Assembly: GCF_001922585.1 (NCBI RefSeq)
Contig: NZ_MRBS01000001.1
Location: 1-64,000, forward strand
DNA: 64,000 nt
From: Pantoea sp. 1.19
GTDB taxonomy: Bacteria; Pseudomonadota; Gammaproteobacteria; Enterobacterales; Enterobacteriaceae
Direction: 5' to 3'
Shown piece by piece: positions 18,390 to 27,831 of this stretch. Every line of letters starts with the position of its first letter. Positions within the stretch are counted from its first letter, which is position 1. Both the position numbers and the translations under genes were made by a program. The notes beneath the pieces are model-generated. The model saw nothing but the letters and a program-made list of their open reading frames with translations. It did no database searches and was not told the origin of the DNA.

Positions 18390-19499
18390 ATGACGCAAAA
18401 TATCTACCAACAGCTGGGGTTAAAGCAGGTGATCAACGCCTGCGGCAAAATGACCATTCTGGGTGTCTCCAGCGTGGCGCCGCAGGTGATGCAGGCGACG
18501 GCGCGAGCGGCCTCGGCATTTGTGGAAATGGACAAACTGGTGGAGCGAACCGGCGAGCGGGTATCACACTTCACCGGAGCGGAGGACAGCTACATTACCT
18601 CCTGCGCCTCGGCGGGCATCGCCATTGCCGTCGCCGCCGCGATTACCCGCGGCGATCGGGCCAGAGTGACGCAGATGCCGGACAGTTCGGGCATGGCTAA
18701 CGAAGTGGTGATGCTGCGTGGGCACAACGTCGATTACGGTGCGCCCATCACCAGCGCGATTCGCTTAGGCGGCGGGCGCGTGGTGGAAATTGGCTCGAGC
18801 AATCTGGCGGCGTGCTGGCAGCTGGAGAGCGCCATTACCGCCAACACGGCGGCATTGCTGTATGTGAAATCACACCACTGTGTCCAAAAGGGCATGCTGA
18901 GCATGGCGGATTTTGTGCAGGTTGCACAGGCTCGTCGCCTGCCGCTGATTGTGGATGCCGCCGCCGAAGAGGATTTACGCTCCTGGGTGGCGAGCGGCGC
19001 GGATATGGTGGTCTACAGCGGGGCCAAAGCCTTCAACGCCCCCACCTCCGGATTTATTACCGGCAGGAAGCGGTGGATTACGGCCTGTAAAGCGCAGCAT
19101 CACGGTATTGCCCGGGCGATGAAAATCGGCAAGGAGAATATGGTCGGGCTGATCTTTGCGCTGGACAACTACCATCAGGGGCAGTCCGTGGTCGCCGCCG
19201 GCGCGCTGCAGCCGGTGGTCGACGCCATTTCGGCCATTCGCGGATTTGATGCCGATATTGAGCAGGACGAGGCCGGCCGCGCGATCTGGCGAGTGCGCGT
19301 TCGGGTTGACGCGCGGGCGCTGGGGCTGGATGCCTGTGCCGTAGAAAGCCGGCTGCGCGGCGGAGATATCGCTATTTACGTTCGTCGCTACCATCTGCAT
19401 CAGGGGGTGTTCAGCCTCGATCCGCGAACCCTTTCAGCGGGAGAGATGGCACTGATCGTTGCGCGATTAAAGGAGATTGCAGAAGATGCAGCACATTAA
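18390..19499 (+). CDS. dgaE: D-glucosaminate-6-phosphate ammonia-lyase
   Basis: This 369-residue PLP enzyme of the SelA-like group converts D-glucosaminate 6-phosphate to 2-keto-3-deoxygluconate 6-phosphate with release of ammonia. The PLP lysine is in MVVYSGAKAFNAPTSGFITG, and the family N-terminus KQVINACGKMTILGVSSVAP is present. Its position between the PTS genes and the aldolase, and the DgaR promoter, match the Salmonella dga operon. Confidence 0.92.
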   Translation: MTQNIYQQLGLKQVINACGKMTILGVSSVAPQVMQATARAASAFVEMDKLVERTGERVSHFTGAEDSYITSCASAGIAIAVAAAITRGDRARVTQMPDSSGMANEVVMLRGHNVDYGAPITSAIRLGGGRVVEIGSSNLAACWQLESAITANTAALLYVKSHHCVQKGMLSMADFVQVAQARRLPLIVDAAAEEDLRSWVASGADMVVYSGAKAFNAPTSGFITGRKRWITACKAQHHGIARAMKIGKENMVGLIFALDNYHQGQSVVAAGALQPVVDAISAIRGFDADIEQDEAGRAIWRVRVRVDARALGLDACAVESRLRGGDIAIYVRRYHLHQGVFSLDPRTLSAGEMALIVARLKEIAEDAAH

Positions 19500-20229
19500 T
19501 TTTTATCGTCAGCGCGTGGCCATCAACGTGCTGGCGAAAGATATGGCTAACGCCCGGGAAGTCTATGAAGCCGCTGAGGGTCATGCGGTGATCGGTGTCC
19601 TCGCCGCGCAGTTTACCTCTTTGAAAGCCGGTATTGAGGAAGTCACGCGTTGGATGGCGGAGATTCCCGCCATATCCATCGGCCTGGGAGCGGGCGATCC
19701 TGCACAGTGTTATCACGCGGCGATGATGGCATCAGCGCTTCATCCGGCACACGTTAATCAGACCTTTACCGGCAGCGGATTTGCGGCCGGCGCGCTGGCC
19801 GCAACCGGGGGGCAGCAGACCTGTATCAACGCGCTGGTCAGCCCGACGGGAACGCCAGGCGAGGTGCTGATCTCCACCGGCGTCAGCAGCAGCCGGGGCA
19901 CGCCGGCTCGCGTCTCCTGCGACGCTGCGGTAAGAATGGTGCAGGATATGGGGGCGCAGGCGGTGAAGTTTTTTCCGATGGGTGGCGAAAAGTCGTTACC
20001 TGAGCTGCAGCAGCTGGCGACCGCGGCAGCGCGTAACGGAATGACGTTAATCGAACCCACCGGCGGAATAGATGTAGAGAATCTGGGCATTATCCTGCAA
20101 ACCTGCCTGGAGACAGGTATTCCGCGCATCATGCCACACGTATACAGTGCGATAATTGATCCGCAAACGGGCAATACGCGCCCGGAAGATATCCGCAAAT
20201 TACTGGCGATCGTTAAAGCCGTAGTATAA
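19486..20229 (+). CDS. dgaF: 2-keto-3-deoxygluconate-6-phosphate aldolase of the dga pathway
   Basis: This 247-residue TIM-barrel aldolase of the DgaF/KDGP family splits KDGP to pyruvate and glyceraldehyde 3-phosphate. Lysine-containing strands such as GAQAVKFFPMGGEKSLPEL and the terminal EPTGGIDVENLG are typical. The ATG at 19486 follows AAGGAG with good spacing and overlaps the end of dgaE by 14 bases. An earlier ATG at 19477 would place the start inside that ribosome binding site region. Confidence 0.9.
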   Translation: MQHINFYRQRVAINVLAKDMANAREVYEAAEGHAVIGVLAAQFTSLKAGIEEVTRWMAEIPAISIGLGAGDPAQCYHAAMMASALHPAHVNQTFTGSGFAAGALAATGGQQTCINALVSPTGTPGEVLISTGVSSSRGTPARVSCDAAVRMVQDMGAQAVKFFPMGGEKSLPELQQLATAAARNGMTLIEPTGGIDVENLGIILQTCLETGIPRIMPHVYSAIIDPQTGNTRPEDIRKLLAIVKAVV

Positions 20230-21015
20230 ACAACAGAGCGAGCTTATTGCCTCGTTGACGGCGAATGACCGGGGAATTCCCCGGCCTTAAACCGGTTCGA
20301 TGCGCGGATAAAGCGCCGGAAAGGGGCCTGCGCGACCGGGGAAGGCCAGTGTCGCTCCCTGGTGCCCGACGTGAGGGTACGCGGCCGAAAGGCGTGATGG
20401 CGTGATAAGCCATTCCCGTCTCCCGGCGCTGGGCGCATTAGCGTATCGCCACGATCCTCACGGCGCCATCGCCATCGCCACCGTCAGCGGCTGCGTGTGA
20501 TCAAGCCAGCGGTAATGGACTGAAATGGCTCCGGAGAAAGATGAAAATGCCAAAAACATGCCCCCAGCGTATGCCATACGGCATCCGAAAAACGGCAAAA
20601 GGATCTTGGGAGGCATTCCATTGCGATTATCAGCCCCTTGGCCAGGATTTTTTCTTTCTCAGATAGCTAATGCCGGCGACGCGAGACGCTTTTGCTCCGC
20701 CGCCCATGACGCAGCAGGACGATGGTATCTGGCTGTATTCAGACCCTGAGCATCCGATGAGCTCATCCGCTCACTGGAGCGCTTACTGCCAGCGGCTCCA
20801 GCGACTTTTCAGGCTCAAGATGAAGTAAGAGACCGAATGATGACGCGCACGTGTGGAGTCATACTCAATATCCCTCTTAATGATCAAACGTGCGCGTTAT
20901 TACGCAGTGAGGTCATGCCATTAGTTGAAACGTGTAATGCTGACGGGGTGTGAGTCATTAATGACATTACGCCACCTCTTCACGCCAGGCGTGAGCGGTA
21001 ATGATGTAAACGTAA
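20230..21015. other. Intergenic region with decayed coding remnants
   Basis: No intact gene is visible. A 16-base perfect palindrome (CCGGGGAATTCCCCGG, 20269-20284) follows dgaF. Minus-strand pieces between about 20300 and 20560 read like gene fragments in two frames: SVHYRWLDHTQPLTVAMAMA then stop, and SAAYPHVGHQGATLAFPGRA ending EPV then stop. I cannot name the parent gene. A plus-strand 52-codon frame at 20670-20828 is listed separately. Confidence 0.4.
20670..20828 (+). CDS. Possible small protein or gene tail
   Basis: A 52-codon frame starts at an ATG (a second in-frame ATG is at 20706). It encodes a protein-like C-terminal half, DDGIWLYSDPEHPMSSSAHW, then SAYCQRLQRLFRLKMK. There is no convincing ribosome binding site. 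It may be the surviving end of a lost gene rather than a working one. Confidence 0.25.
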   Translation: MPATRDAFAPPPMTQQDDGIWLYSDPEHPMSSSAHWSAYCQRLQRLFRLKMK

Positions 21016-21032
21016 AATTGGCCCAGCCACTT
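21016..21032. promoter_or_regulatory. Candidate LldR operator O1
   Basis: AATTGGCCCAGCCACTT keeps 14 of 17 positions of the FadR/GntR-type palindrome AATTGGCCCTACCAATT described for LldR. A second site lies 123 bases downstream, close to the spacing of the two LldR operators at E. coli lldP. Confidence 0.55.
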
Positions 21033-21094
21033 TCCGGTTTCACCCTTCCGGGTTCACAGTTCCATACTTTCTGATTACAAACTCATTGCGCCTG

Positions 21095-21100
21095 TATAAC
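21095..21100 (+). promoter_or_regulatory. Candidate -10 of the lldPRD promoter
   Basis: TATAAC lies between the two candidate LldR sites. No good -35 is evident at standard spacing, which would fit an activator-dependent promoter. Transcription would start near 21107. Confidence 0.35.
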
Positions 21101-21138
21101 ATCTGGTCAACCCTTTAATGCGCTGTATCTTACAACAC

Positions 21139-21155
21139 TATTGGCAGGACCACTT
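21139..21155. promoter_or_regulatory. Candidate LldR operator O2
   Basis: TATTGGCAGGACCACTT retains the TTGG and ACCA half-sites. It would lie about 30 bases downstream of the predicted transcription start, as the downstream LldR operator does in E. coli. Confidence 0.5.
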
Positions 21156-21229
21156 TTACACAGGCTGTGATGTCGAGATGCGCAAAGACGCTACCGCGGC
21201 ACAGGCTGTTCGGTCCCCAGGAGACGTGC

Positions 21230-22885
21230 ATGAGTCTGTGGCAACAAAACTACGACCCGGCCGGAAATATCTGGCTGTCGAGCCTGATCGCATCGCTTCC
21301 AATCCTGTTCTTCTTCTTTGCGCTGATCCAGCTCAAGCTGAAGGGCTATCTCGCCGCGACCTATACCGTTGCTATCGCCCTGATGGTGGCGCTGTTCTTC
21401 TACAAAATGCCGGTCGATCGCGCGCTGGCCGCCGTCGTCTACGGCTTCTTCTACGGCCTGTGGCCAATTGCGTGGATCATTATCGCCGCGGTCTTTGTCT
21501 ATAAAATCTCGGTGAAAACCGGGCAGTTCGACATTATCCGCTCGTCGATTCTCGCCATCACGCCGGACCAGCGCCTGCAGATGCTGATTGTCGGCTTCTC
21601 CTTCGGGGCGTTCCTGGAAGGGGCAGCAGGCTTTGGTGCACCGGTGGCGATCACCGCCGCGCTGCTGGTTGGCCTCGGCTTTAACCCGCTCTATGCCGCG
21701 GGCCTGTGCCTGATTGTGAACACTGCCCCGGTGGCGTTTGGCGCAATGGGGATCCCGATCCTGGTCGCCGGACAGGTGACCGGACTGGACAGCTTTGAGA
21801 TCGGCCAGATGGTGGGCCGCCAGCTGCCGTTCCTGACCATTATCGTGCTGTTCTGGATCATGGCGATGATGGACGGCTGGCGCGGCGTGAAGGAGACCTG
21901 GCCGGCGGTGATGGTGGCGGGCGGTTCGTTTGCCATCGCCCAGTACCTCAGCTCGAACTTCCTCGGCCCGGAGCTGCCGGACATTATCTCGTCGCTGGTC
22001 TCGCTGGTCTGTCTGACGCTGTTCCTGAAACGCTGGCAGCCGGTACGTATCTTCCGTTTCGCCGACATGGGCGCCGCGCAGGTTGATCAAACTCTGGCGC
22101 GCACGGGCTATACCGCAGGGCAGGTGATCCGCGCCTGGTCGCCGTTCCTGTTCCTGACCGCCACGGTGACGCTGTGGAGCATCCCGCCGTTTAAAGCCCT
22201 GTTCGTACCGGGCGGCGCGCTGTACGACATGGTGATTAACATCCCCGTGCCGTTCCTCGACAAGATGGTCGCCCGCATGCCGCCGGTGGTGCACGCCGCC
22301 ACGCCGTATGCCGCGGTCTATAAATTTGACGGGTTCTCCGCCACCGGGACCGCCATTCTGTTTGCCGCTATCCTTTCCGCGGTGTGGCTGCGCATGAAGC
22401 CCGCGGCCGCGGTGCAGACCTTTGCGGCGACGATTAAAGAGCTGATGCTGCCGATTTACTCCATCGGCATGGTGCTGGCGTTTGCGTTTATTTCCAACTA
22501 CTCCGGCCTGTCATCGACGCTGGCACTGGCGCTGGCCCATACCGGGCACGCGTTTACCTTCTTCTCGCCGTTCCTCGGCTGGCTGGGGGTGTTCCTGACC
22601 GGGTCAGATACCTCGTCAAATGCCCTGTTTGCCGCGCTGCAGGCCACGGCGGCCCAGCAGATTGGCGTGTCGGACGTCCTGCTGGTGGCCGCGAACACGA
22701 CGGGCGGCGTGACCGGGAAAATGATCTCCCCGCAATCCATCGCCATTGCCTGCGCGGCGGTAGGACTGGTCGGTAAAGAGTCGGATCTGTTCCGCTTTAC
22801 CGTGAAACACAGCCTGATATTCACCTGCATGGTCGGGGTGATCACCACCCTGCAGGCCTATGTCTTAACCTGGATGATCCCATGA
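21230..22885 (+). CDS. lldP: L-lactate permease
   Basis: The 551-residue protein has the same length as E. coli LldP. It is a polytopic lactate:H+ symporter with the family segments [37 protein letters not shown] and [17 protein letters not shown]. The ATG at 21230 follows CAGGAGAC and begins [15 protein letters not shown]. An upstream in-frame ATG lies in the operator region and is unlikely. The gene overlaps lldR by four bases. Confidence 0.95.
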   Translation: MSLWQQNYDPAGNIWLSSLIASLPILFFFFALIQLKLKGYLAATYTVAIALMVALFFYKMPVDRALAAVVYGFFYGLWPIAWIIIAAVFVYKISVKTGQFDIIRSSILAITPDQRLQMLIVGFSFGAFLEGAAGFGAPVAITAALLVGLGFNPLYAAGLCLIVNTAPVAFGAMGIPILVAGQVTGLDSFEIGQMVGRQLPFLTIIVLFWIMAMMDGWRGVKETWPAVMVAGGSFAIAQYLSSNFLGPELPDIISSLVSLVCLTLFLKRWQPVRIFRFADMGAAQVDQTLARTGYTAGQVIRAWSPFLFLTATVTLWSIPPFKALFVPGGALYDMVINIPVPFLDKMVARMPPVVHAATPYAAVYKFDGFSATGTAILFAAILSAVWLRMKPAAAVQTFAATIKELMLPIYSIGMVLAFAFISNYSGLSSTLALALAHTGHAFTFFSPFLGWLGVFLTGSDTSSNALFAALQATAAQQIGVSDVLLVAANTTGGVTGKMISPQSIAIACAAVGLVGKESDLFRFTVKHSLIFTCMVGVITTLQAYVLTWMIP

Positions 22886-23655
22886 TAGTGATGCCCAGAC
22901 GCCTGTCCGACGAGATTGCCTCTCGCGTGCGGGCGCTGATTGAAGAACAGCCGCTGGAAGCGGGCATGAAGCTGCCCGCCGAACGCCAGCTCGCCGCCCA
23001 GCTTGGCGTATCGCGTAATTCCCTGCGCGAAGCGCTGGCGACGCTGGTTAGCGAAGGGGTGCTGGTGAGCCGGCGCGGCGGCGGCACCTTTGTGCGCTGG
23101 CAGCATGACGACTGGTCAGAGCACAACATCGTTCAGCCGCTAAAAACGCTAATGGAGAACGACCCGGACTACAGCTTTGACATCCTCGAGGCGCGTCACG
23201 CCATCGAAACCAGTACCGCCTGGCATGCGGCCATGCGGGCAACCGACGCCGACAAAGAGAAGCTCAAAGCCTGCTTTGAGGCGACGCAAAGCCGCGATCC
23301 GGATATCGCCTCCCAGGCGGACGTGCGTTTTCACTTGGCGATTGCCGAGGCGTCGCACAACGTGGTGCTGCTGCAAACCATGCGCGGATTCTTCGACCTG
23401 CTGCAATCCTCCGTGAAGCAGAGCCGCCAGCGTATGTATCGGGTTCCGCCGGTGTTTGCCCAGCTGACCGCACAGCACGAGGCGGTGCTCAACGCCATTC
23501 TGGCCGGTGATGCCGGGGCCGCACGCAAGGCGATGATGGCGCATCTCGGCTTCGTACACACCACCATTAAACGCTTTGATGAAGACCAGGCCCGACAGGC
23601 GCGTATTACCCGCCTGCCTGGCGACAGTGATCTTTCCAGGGAGAACAACGCATGA
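22882..23655 (+). CDS. lldR: L-lactate-responsive GntR-family regulator LldR
   Basis: This 257-residue FadR-subfamily regulator has an N-terminal GntR winged helix ([29 protein letters not shown]) and a C-terminal FCD ligand domain ([42 protein letters not shown]). In E. coli it represses or activates lldPRD depending on lactate. ATGA overlaps with both lldP and lldD show tight coupling. Confidence 0.95.
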   Translation: MIVMPRRLSDEIASRVRALIEEQPLEAGMKLPAERQLAAQLGVSRNSLREALATLVSEGVLVSRRGGGTFVRWQHDDWSEHNIVQPLKTLMENDPDYSFDILEARHAIETSTAWHAAMRATDADKEKLKACFEATQSRDPDIASQADVRFHLAIAEASHNVVLLQTMRGFFDLLQSSVKQSRQRMYRVPPVFAQLTAQHEAVLNAILAGDAGAARKAMMAHLGFVHTTIKRFDEDQARQARITRLPGDSDLSRENNA

Positions 23656-24839
23656 TTATTTCCGCAGCCAGTGACTATCGCGCCGCGGCGCAGCGCATTT
23701 TGCCCCCGTTCCTGTTTCACTATATCGACGGCGGGGCGTATGCCGAATACACCCTGCGCCGCAACGTGGAGGACCTGTCGGATGTGGCTCTGCGCCAGCG
23801 CGTGCTGAAGAATATGTCTGACCTGAGCCTGGAAACAACGCTGTTCAATGAGACGCTCTCCATGCCGGTAGCGCTTGCGCCCGTCGGCCTGTGCGGCATG
23901 TACGCCCGCCGTGGCGAAGTGCAGGCCGCCGCGGCGGCGGATGCCAAAGGTATTCCGTTTACCCTCTCTACCGTCTCCGTCTGCCCGATTGAAGAGGTCG
24001 CGCCGACCATCACGCGGCCGATGTGGTTCCAGCTCTACGTCCTGCGCGATCGCGGTTTTATGCGCAACGCGCTGGAGCGCGCCAAAGCCGCGGGCTGCTC
24101 GACGCTGGTGTTTACCGTCGATATGCCAACACCCGGCGCGCGCTACCGCGACGCCCACTCCGGCATGAGCGGCCCAAATGCCGCGCTCCGCCGCTACTGG
24201 CAGGCGGTGACGCACCCGCAGTGGGCGTGGGATGTCGGCCTGAACGGGCGCCCGCACGATCTGGGCAATATCTCCGCCTACCTCGGTAAACCGACCGGGC
24301 TCGAGGATTACATCGGCTGGCTGGCGAACAACTTCGATCCGTCCATCTCATGGAAAGACCTGGAGTGGATCCGCGACTTCTGGGACGGTCCGATGGTGAT
24401 CAAAGGGATCCTCGATCCGGAAGATGCCCGCGACGCGGTCCGCTTTGGCGCAGACGGCATTGTGGTCTCTAACCACGGTGGACGCCAGCTCGACGGGGTG
24501 CTCTCTTCCGCCCGCGCCCTGCCGGCCATCGCCGATGCGGTGAAAGGCGATATCGCCATTCTGGCCGACAGCGGTATCCGCAGCGGACTGGACGTGGTGC
24601 GCATGATTGCGCTGGGCGCCGACAGCGTGCTGCTGGGGCGGGCGTATCTGTATGCGCTGGCGACGGCGGGCCAGGCAGGCGTTGCCCACCTGCTAAACCT
24701 GATTGAGAAGGAGATGAGGGTGGCGATGACGCTGACCGGCGCGAGAACCCTCAGCGAGATAAACCAGGATGCGCTGGTACAGGAGTGGAATCGTTTACCG
24801 GCGGAGCGAACGCTGCCCGTTCGAAGAGATGCGGTCTGA
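23652..24839 (+). CDS. lldD: FMN-dependent L-lactate dehydrogenase
   Basis: This 395-residue membrane-associated flavoenzyme oxidises L-lactate to pyruvate and feeds electrons to quinone. FMN-binding and catalytic regions are intact: [35 protein letters not shown], the Lys of [12 protein letters not shown], the catalytic His and Arg in [14 protein letters not shown], and the phosphate site [14 protein letters not shown]. It is the last gene of lldPRD. Confidence 0.95.
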   Translation: MIISAASDYRAAAQRILPPFLFHYIDGGAYAEYTLRRNVEDLSDVALRQRVLKNMSDLSLETTLFNETLSMPVALAPVGLCGMYARRGEVQAAAAADAKGIPFTLSTVSVCPIEEVAPTITRPMWFQLYVLRDRGFMRNALERAKAAGCSTLVFTVDMPTPGARYRDAHSGMSGPNAALRRYWQAVTHPQWAWDVGLNGRPHDLGNISAYLGKPTGLEDYIGWLANNFDPSISWKDLEWIRDFWDGPMVIKGILDPEDARDAVRFGADGIVVSNHGGRQLDGVLSSARALPAIADAVKGDIAILADSGIRSGLDVVRMIALGADSVLLGRAYLYALATAGQAGVAHLLNLIEKEMRVAMTLTGARTLSEINQDALVQEWNRLPAERTLPVRRDAV

Positions 24840-25449
24840 AGCCTTCGCGATCCGGCCCGCCCGGTATCAAAGAAAAACGCACCGTGCGGTCCGGGGAAGG
24901 GGACGGACAACCCCGGACGCCCCGCGACTGCTCAACGGCCGGCGGCCTGACGCTTGCGGAGGACGCCACCGGCCCGGCGATCCCAGCGGTATCCGCCGGA
25001 TCCCTTCCCACTATCGTATGGCTTGTTTTCACCGGTCCCGCACGGCTTCGGTGCGCTGCGGCGGTGTTCGTCGCCTCAGGATCTTCGCGTTGCCGCTTCG
25101 CTTATCGCAGGCGGGCCCGCTGCGTGACCCTTGCCGGCACCCGGGCCTTCGCCTCTGCGAGCGGGTCGAGTCAGTCGACAACCCGAAAACGGAAGGCCAG
25201 GCCGACGAGCGTGACCCGGGCTGGAACGGGAGCCTGTTTCACGCGCTGGCCGTGCTCGTTGCTACCCGGCGGTATCCGTCCGCACGTGAGGCTAACATTA
25301 ACGCCGGCACCAAATAAGATCCTGTCATCGCGACATCCGTCCGCGCGCGAGGCCAACCCGAATGATCGCCAGCTTGCTTGTCGATACCGCCCCCCCTGCG
25401 TGTAGTGCCAGTGAGAAATCGAGCCCGGCCGCTTCAGGGGGACATAGGC
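24840..25449. other. GC-rich intergenic region after lldD
   Basis: I see no supportable gene; long open frames here have no protein-like character. An inverted repeat GTCCGGGG / CCCCGGAC (24889-24896 and 24911-24918) follows lldD without a T-run. Two similar 24-base direct repeats, 25273-25296 and 25334-25357 (20 of 24 positions shared), are present. Confidence 0.4.
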
Positions 25450-25913
25450 ATGCCAGAAACGCTCACCGGAATGGCCCGCCGTCTTATCTTCGCGCTTCCC
25501 CTGTGGCTAAGCAGCTGCGTGTACCCTGATTATCCTGCTCCGCAGATCCAGGGCACATTAACCGATCGGAGACAACCGCTGGCCGGAGTGGCGGTGGTGT
25601 ATTAACGGCATTTGAGCACCCCATCGCGACGGCCTACACCGACAGCAGGGGGCATTTTGCGCTGAGCCCTGCGGGAAGCTGGCACGCGCTGATTCCCGTC
25701 GGGCCACAGGACAGGCTGTTTCGCTGGGCGTTAGCAAGTCGCGATCGGCAGGGGCGGGCGCGCAGCCTACACGCCGGGGGACGCTGGGGTGGGGTGTTCT
25801 CTGGCTATGGCGGCCACGATCGCCTTGCGCTGCTCTGCCATCTTACGCCGGCCGGCAATACGCCGCCGGCAGAGGAGGCAGACTGCCAGCCGGTGACGGC
25901 GGCGCCTCGCTGA
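25450..25913 (+). pseudogene. Lipoprotein with carboxypeptidase-regulatory-like domain, frameshifted
   Basis: The first part encodes a lipoprotein signal with lipobox LSSC (residues LIFALPLWLSSCVYPDYP), then the start of an immunoglobulin-like repeat (QIQGTLTDRRQPLAGVAVVY), and stops at 25603. The other frame continues the same domain (TAFEHPIATAYTDSRGHFAL, then SPAGSWHALIPVGPQ) to a TGA at 25911. A single base loss or gain near 25600 explains the break. The frame stays open for about 40 codons beyond that TGA, so the original may have been longer. Confidence 0.65.
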
Positions 25914-26025
25914 CGGCCGGTCAAACCATCGGAGGGCCAGATCATCGCCCAGTACTGCAACTTCCTGCGCCCGGGGCGGGAGGGCTGTGCCAAGATTTAT
26001 CAGGCCTCCGCGTGTCGCCGCGCCC

Positions 26026-26694
26026 TCAGGCTTGTTCGTCGTCGTCACCGTAGAACAGCTTACCGAGTTTGATCAGCGGGCGTCCCTGTGATTTACGGTG
26101 CTGGTTGGTATCGCGCAGTGAATAGACGCAGCCGCAGTACTCCTGCTGATAGAAGCGTTCACGCTTACTGATTTCAATCATCCGCGCGGCCCCGCCTCCC
26201 TTACGCCAGTTATAATCCCAGTAAACCATTCCCGGGTAGCGCGCGGCGGCGCGTTGCCCGCAGTCGTTGATTTGCTGCATGTTCTTCCAGCGGGAAATGC
26301 CGAGTGAACTGCTGATCGCGCTGAAGCCGTGCTCCGCCGCATACAGCGCGGTGCGCTCAAAGCGCATATCAAAACACATCGTGCAGCGGATGCCGCGCTC
26401 GGGCTCCCACTCCATGCCCCTGGCCCGGGCAAACCAGTTATCAGTATCATAATCCGCGTCGATAAACGGCACGCCGTGCTGCTCAGCGAAGCGAATGTTC
26501 TCGTCCTTACGCAGCAAATACTCTTTTTGCGGATGAATATTCGGATTATAAAAAAAGATCGCGTAATGGATACCCGAGGCCTGGATAGCCTCCATCACTT
26601 CTCCCGAGCAGGGGGCGCAGCAGGAGTGCAGCAGCAGTTTAGTGGCGCCGTTCGGCAGGGTGAGTGATGGCCGTGCAAAATCAGAGTGGGTCAT
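26026..26694 (-). CDS. queH: Epoxyqueuosine reductase QueH
   Basis: The 222-residue protein matches the QueH (formerly DUF208) family, which performs the last step of queuosine tRNA modification. Iron-sulfur/metal cysteines are visible as the adjacent pair in [14 protein letters not shown], in [16 protein letters not shown], and in [13 protein letters not shown]. The family segment [17 protein letters not shown] is intact. An upstream ATG at 26733 would add 13 residues. Neither start has a strong ribosome binding site. Confidence 0.9.
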   Translation of the reverse strand: MTHSDFARPSLTLPNGATKLLLHSCCAPCSGEVMEAIQASGIHYAIFFYNPNIHPQKEYLLRKDENIRFAEQHGVPFIDADYDTDNWFARARGMEWEPERGIRCTMCFDMRFERTALYAAEHGFSAISSSLGISRWKNMQQINDCGQRAAARYPGMVYWDYNWRKGGGAARMIEISKRERFYQQEYCGCVYSLRDTNQHRKSQGRPLIKLGKLFYGDDDEQA

Positions 26695-26792
26695 AGCGAG
26701 GGTCAACCGGGTCGTGAATGTCGCCGCCAGCATAACATCCGCACCGCGCGAACGGGAGAGAAAACCGGCGCGACCCTGCTGACCCCCGCGGT

Positions 26793-27020
26793 TTACTCGT
26801 CCAGCCCTATTTTGCGCAATACCGCTTTCTCATGCTCTGTCTTCGACCACGCCTGGCGATTCAAGGCGGCACGCCGATCGGCCCGCTCCTCCTGATAGCA
26901 AACGTCGCGGCTGATGCCTTTTTTCTGACAGCGCTCCAGCCGGACTTCTTCCGACTCAAACAGGGTGGCGCACCCGGTTAATGCGAGAACGCCGGTCAGC
27001 AGGATCACTCGGTGTAACAT
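26793..27020 (-). CDS. Small lipoprotein of unknown function
   Basis: The 75-residue product has a lipoprotein signal, [20 protein letters not shown], with the modified Cys in LTGC. A charged helical tail with two further cysteines follows ([20 protein letters not shown]). The ATG at 27020 is placed 11 bases after GGAG and gives the shortest clean signal peptide. It precedes queH on the same strand and may share its transcript. No function is known. Confidence 0.75.
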   Translation of the reverse strand: MLHRVILLTGVLALTGCATLFESEEVRLERCQKKGISRDVCYQEERADRRAALNRQAWSKTEHEKAVLRKIGLDE

Positions 27021-27203
27021 GGTCAATGGCTCCATAAGCAAAGGCCGGGCAGCGTCGGATCCGCCGCTGCCGCGGTCAGGTGCGAGATTCCGCTGGCGGA
27101 ACCGTCTTCGTCAGTCAGACCGCCAGCATAACCAGCCTAACCTGAACGGTAACCCAATCCCGGTTCATTTCAGCAGCGAAAGGGGAGCGCGCCCACCGCG
27201 TCG

Positions 27204-27782
27204 CTAGCTGAGGTCGTGTAGCGCTTTTCCGAGCGGAGCCGTAAGAGAACATTCGCTGAAGCGGACCTGCAGACCGGCGCGCTGCGGCGTGCAGCACATC
27301 GCGCCGACCCGGCGGCGCGCACCGCCGGGAAACGGGCAGAGCCGCAGTAGCGGCCAGAGGTGGCCATCTTCGGAGTATTGCAGGCGCAACACGCCGTTTT
27401 CGACGGTGGCCCGCATCCAGAAGCGGGCGGGATCGCCGTGAAACACGCCGGTAGCCCAGTCCGATTGCGGGTGCGTCAACACGCTGCTCATCAGGCAGCG
27501 ATCATCGGCATATTCAATGCCGGCTTTGCACCAGTGTTGCGGATCCTGTTCAATCATCAACCCGGCCTGATCGTACAGCGCGCTGAACTGCGCTTCAATG
27601 CACAGCTGGAAGGTAAAATCGCCCTCCACCTCGCAGCCAAAAAAATGGCCGCTGTGGCGAATAAAGCCGTAGTGCGTTTCCCGCCAGAAATCGGTATTCA
27701 GCCCGGTAGTTACCTGCAGAACGTCGCGCTCCAGCGACCATGCCGGCGGTTCATTGATCCACTGACCTTGTTGAAGCTGCAT
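27204..27782 (-). CDS. DUF1349 concanavalin-like domain protein
   Basis: This 192-residue cytoplasmic protein has the DUF1349 fold. Typical stretches are TDFWRETHYGFIRHSGHFFG, GLMIEQDPQHWCKAGIEY and LRLQYSEDGHLWPLLRLC. Related proteins have a concanavalin-like beta sandwich often linked to carbohydrate. The ATG at 27782 follows GGAGATGGC. It is the last gene of the minus-strand aminotransferase operon, 49 bases after the MFS gene. Confidence 0.85.
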   Translation of the reverse strand: MQLQQGQWINEPPAWSLERDVLQVTTGLNTDFWRETHYGFIRHSGHFFGCEVEGDFTFQLCIEAQFSALYDQAGLMIEQDPQHWCKAGIEYADDRCLMSSVLTHPQSDWATGVFHGDPARFWMRATVENGVLRLQYSEDGHLWPLLRLCPFPGGARRRVGAMCCTPQRAGLQVRFSECSLTAPLGKALHDLS

Positions 27783-27831
27783 GCCATCTCCTTTTTCACG
27801 TGGCGAAATCAGATCGAACGCCGCCACACTC

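Noticed and set aside
20269-20284. Palindrome CCGGGGAATTCCCCGG as terminator of dga
   Set aside because: The stem is perfect but has no T-run on either strand, so terminator status is not claimed.
21191-22294. 367-codon open frame antisense to lldP
   Set aside because: It mirrors codon bias of lldP; the protein is His/Arg/Gln-rich with no domain, while lldP is unambiguous.
24769-25405. Two overlapping plus-strand frames of about 180-206 codons after lldD
   Set aside because: They start inside lldD, are Arg/Pro-rich and show no protein family; treated as GC-rich chance frames.
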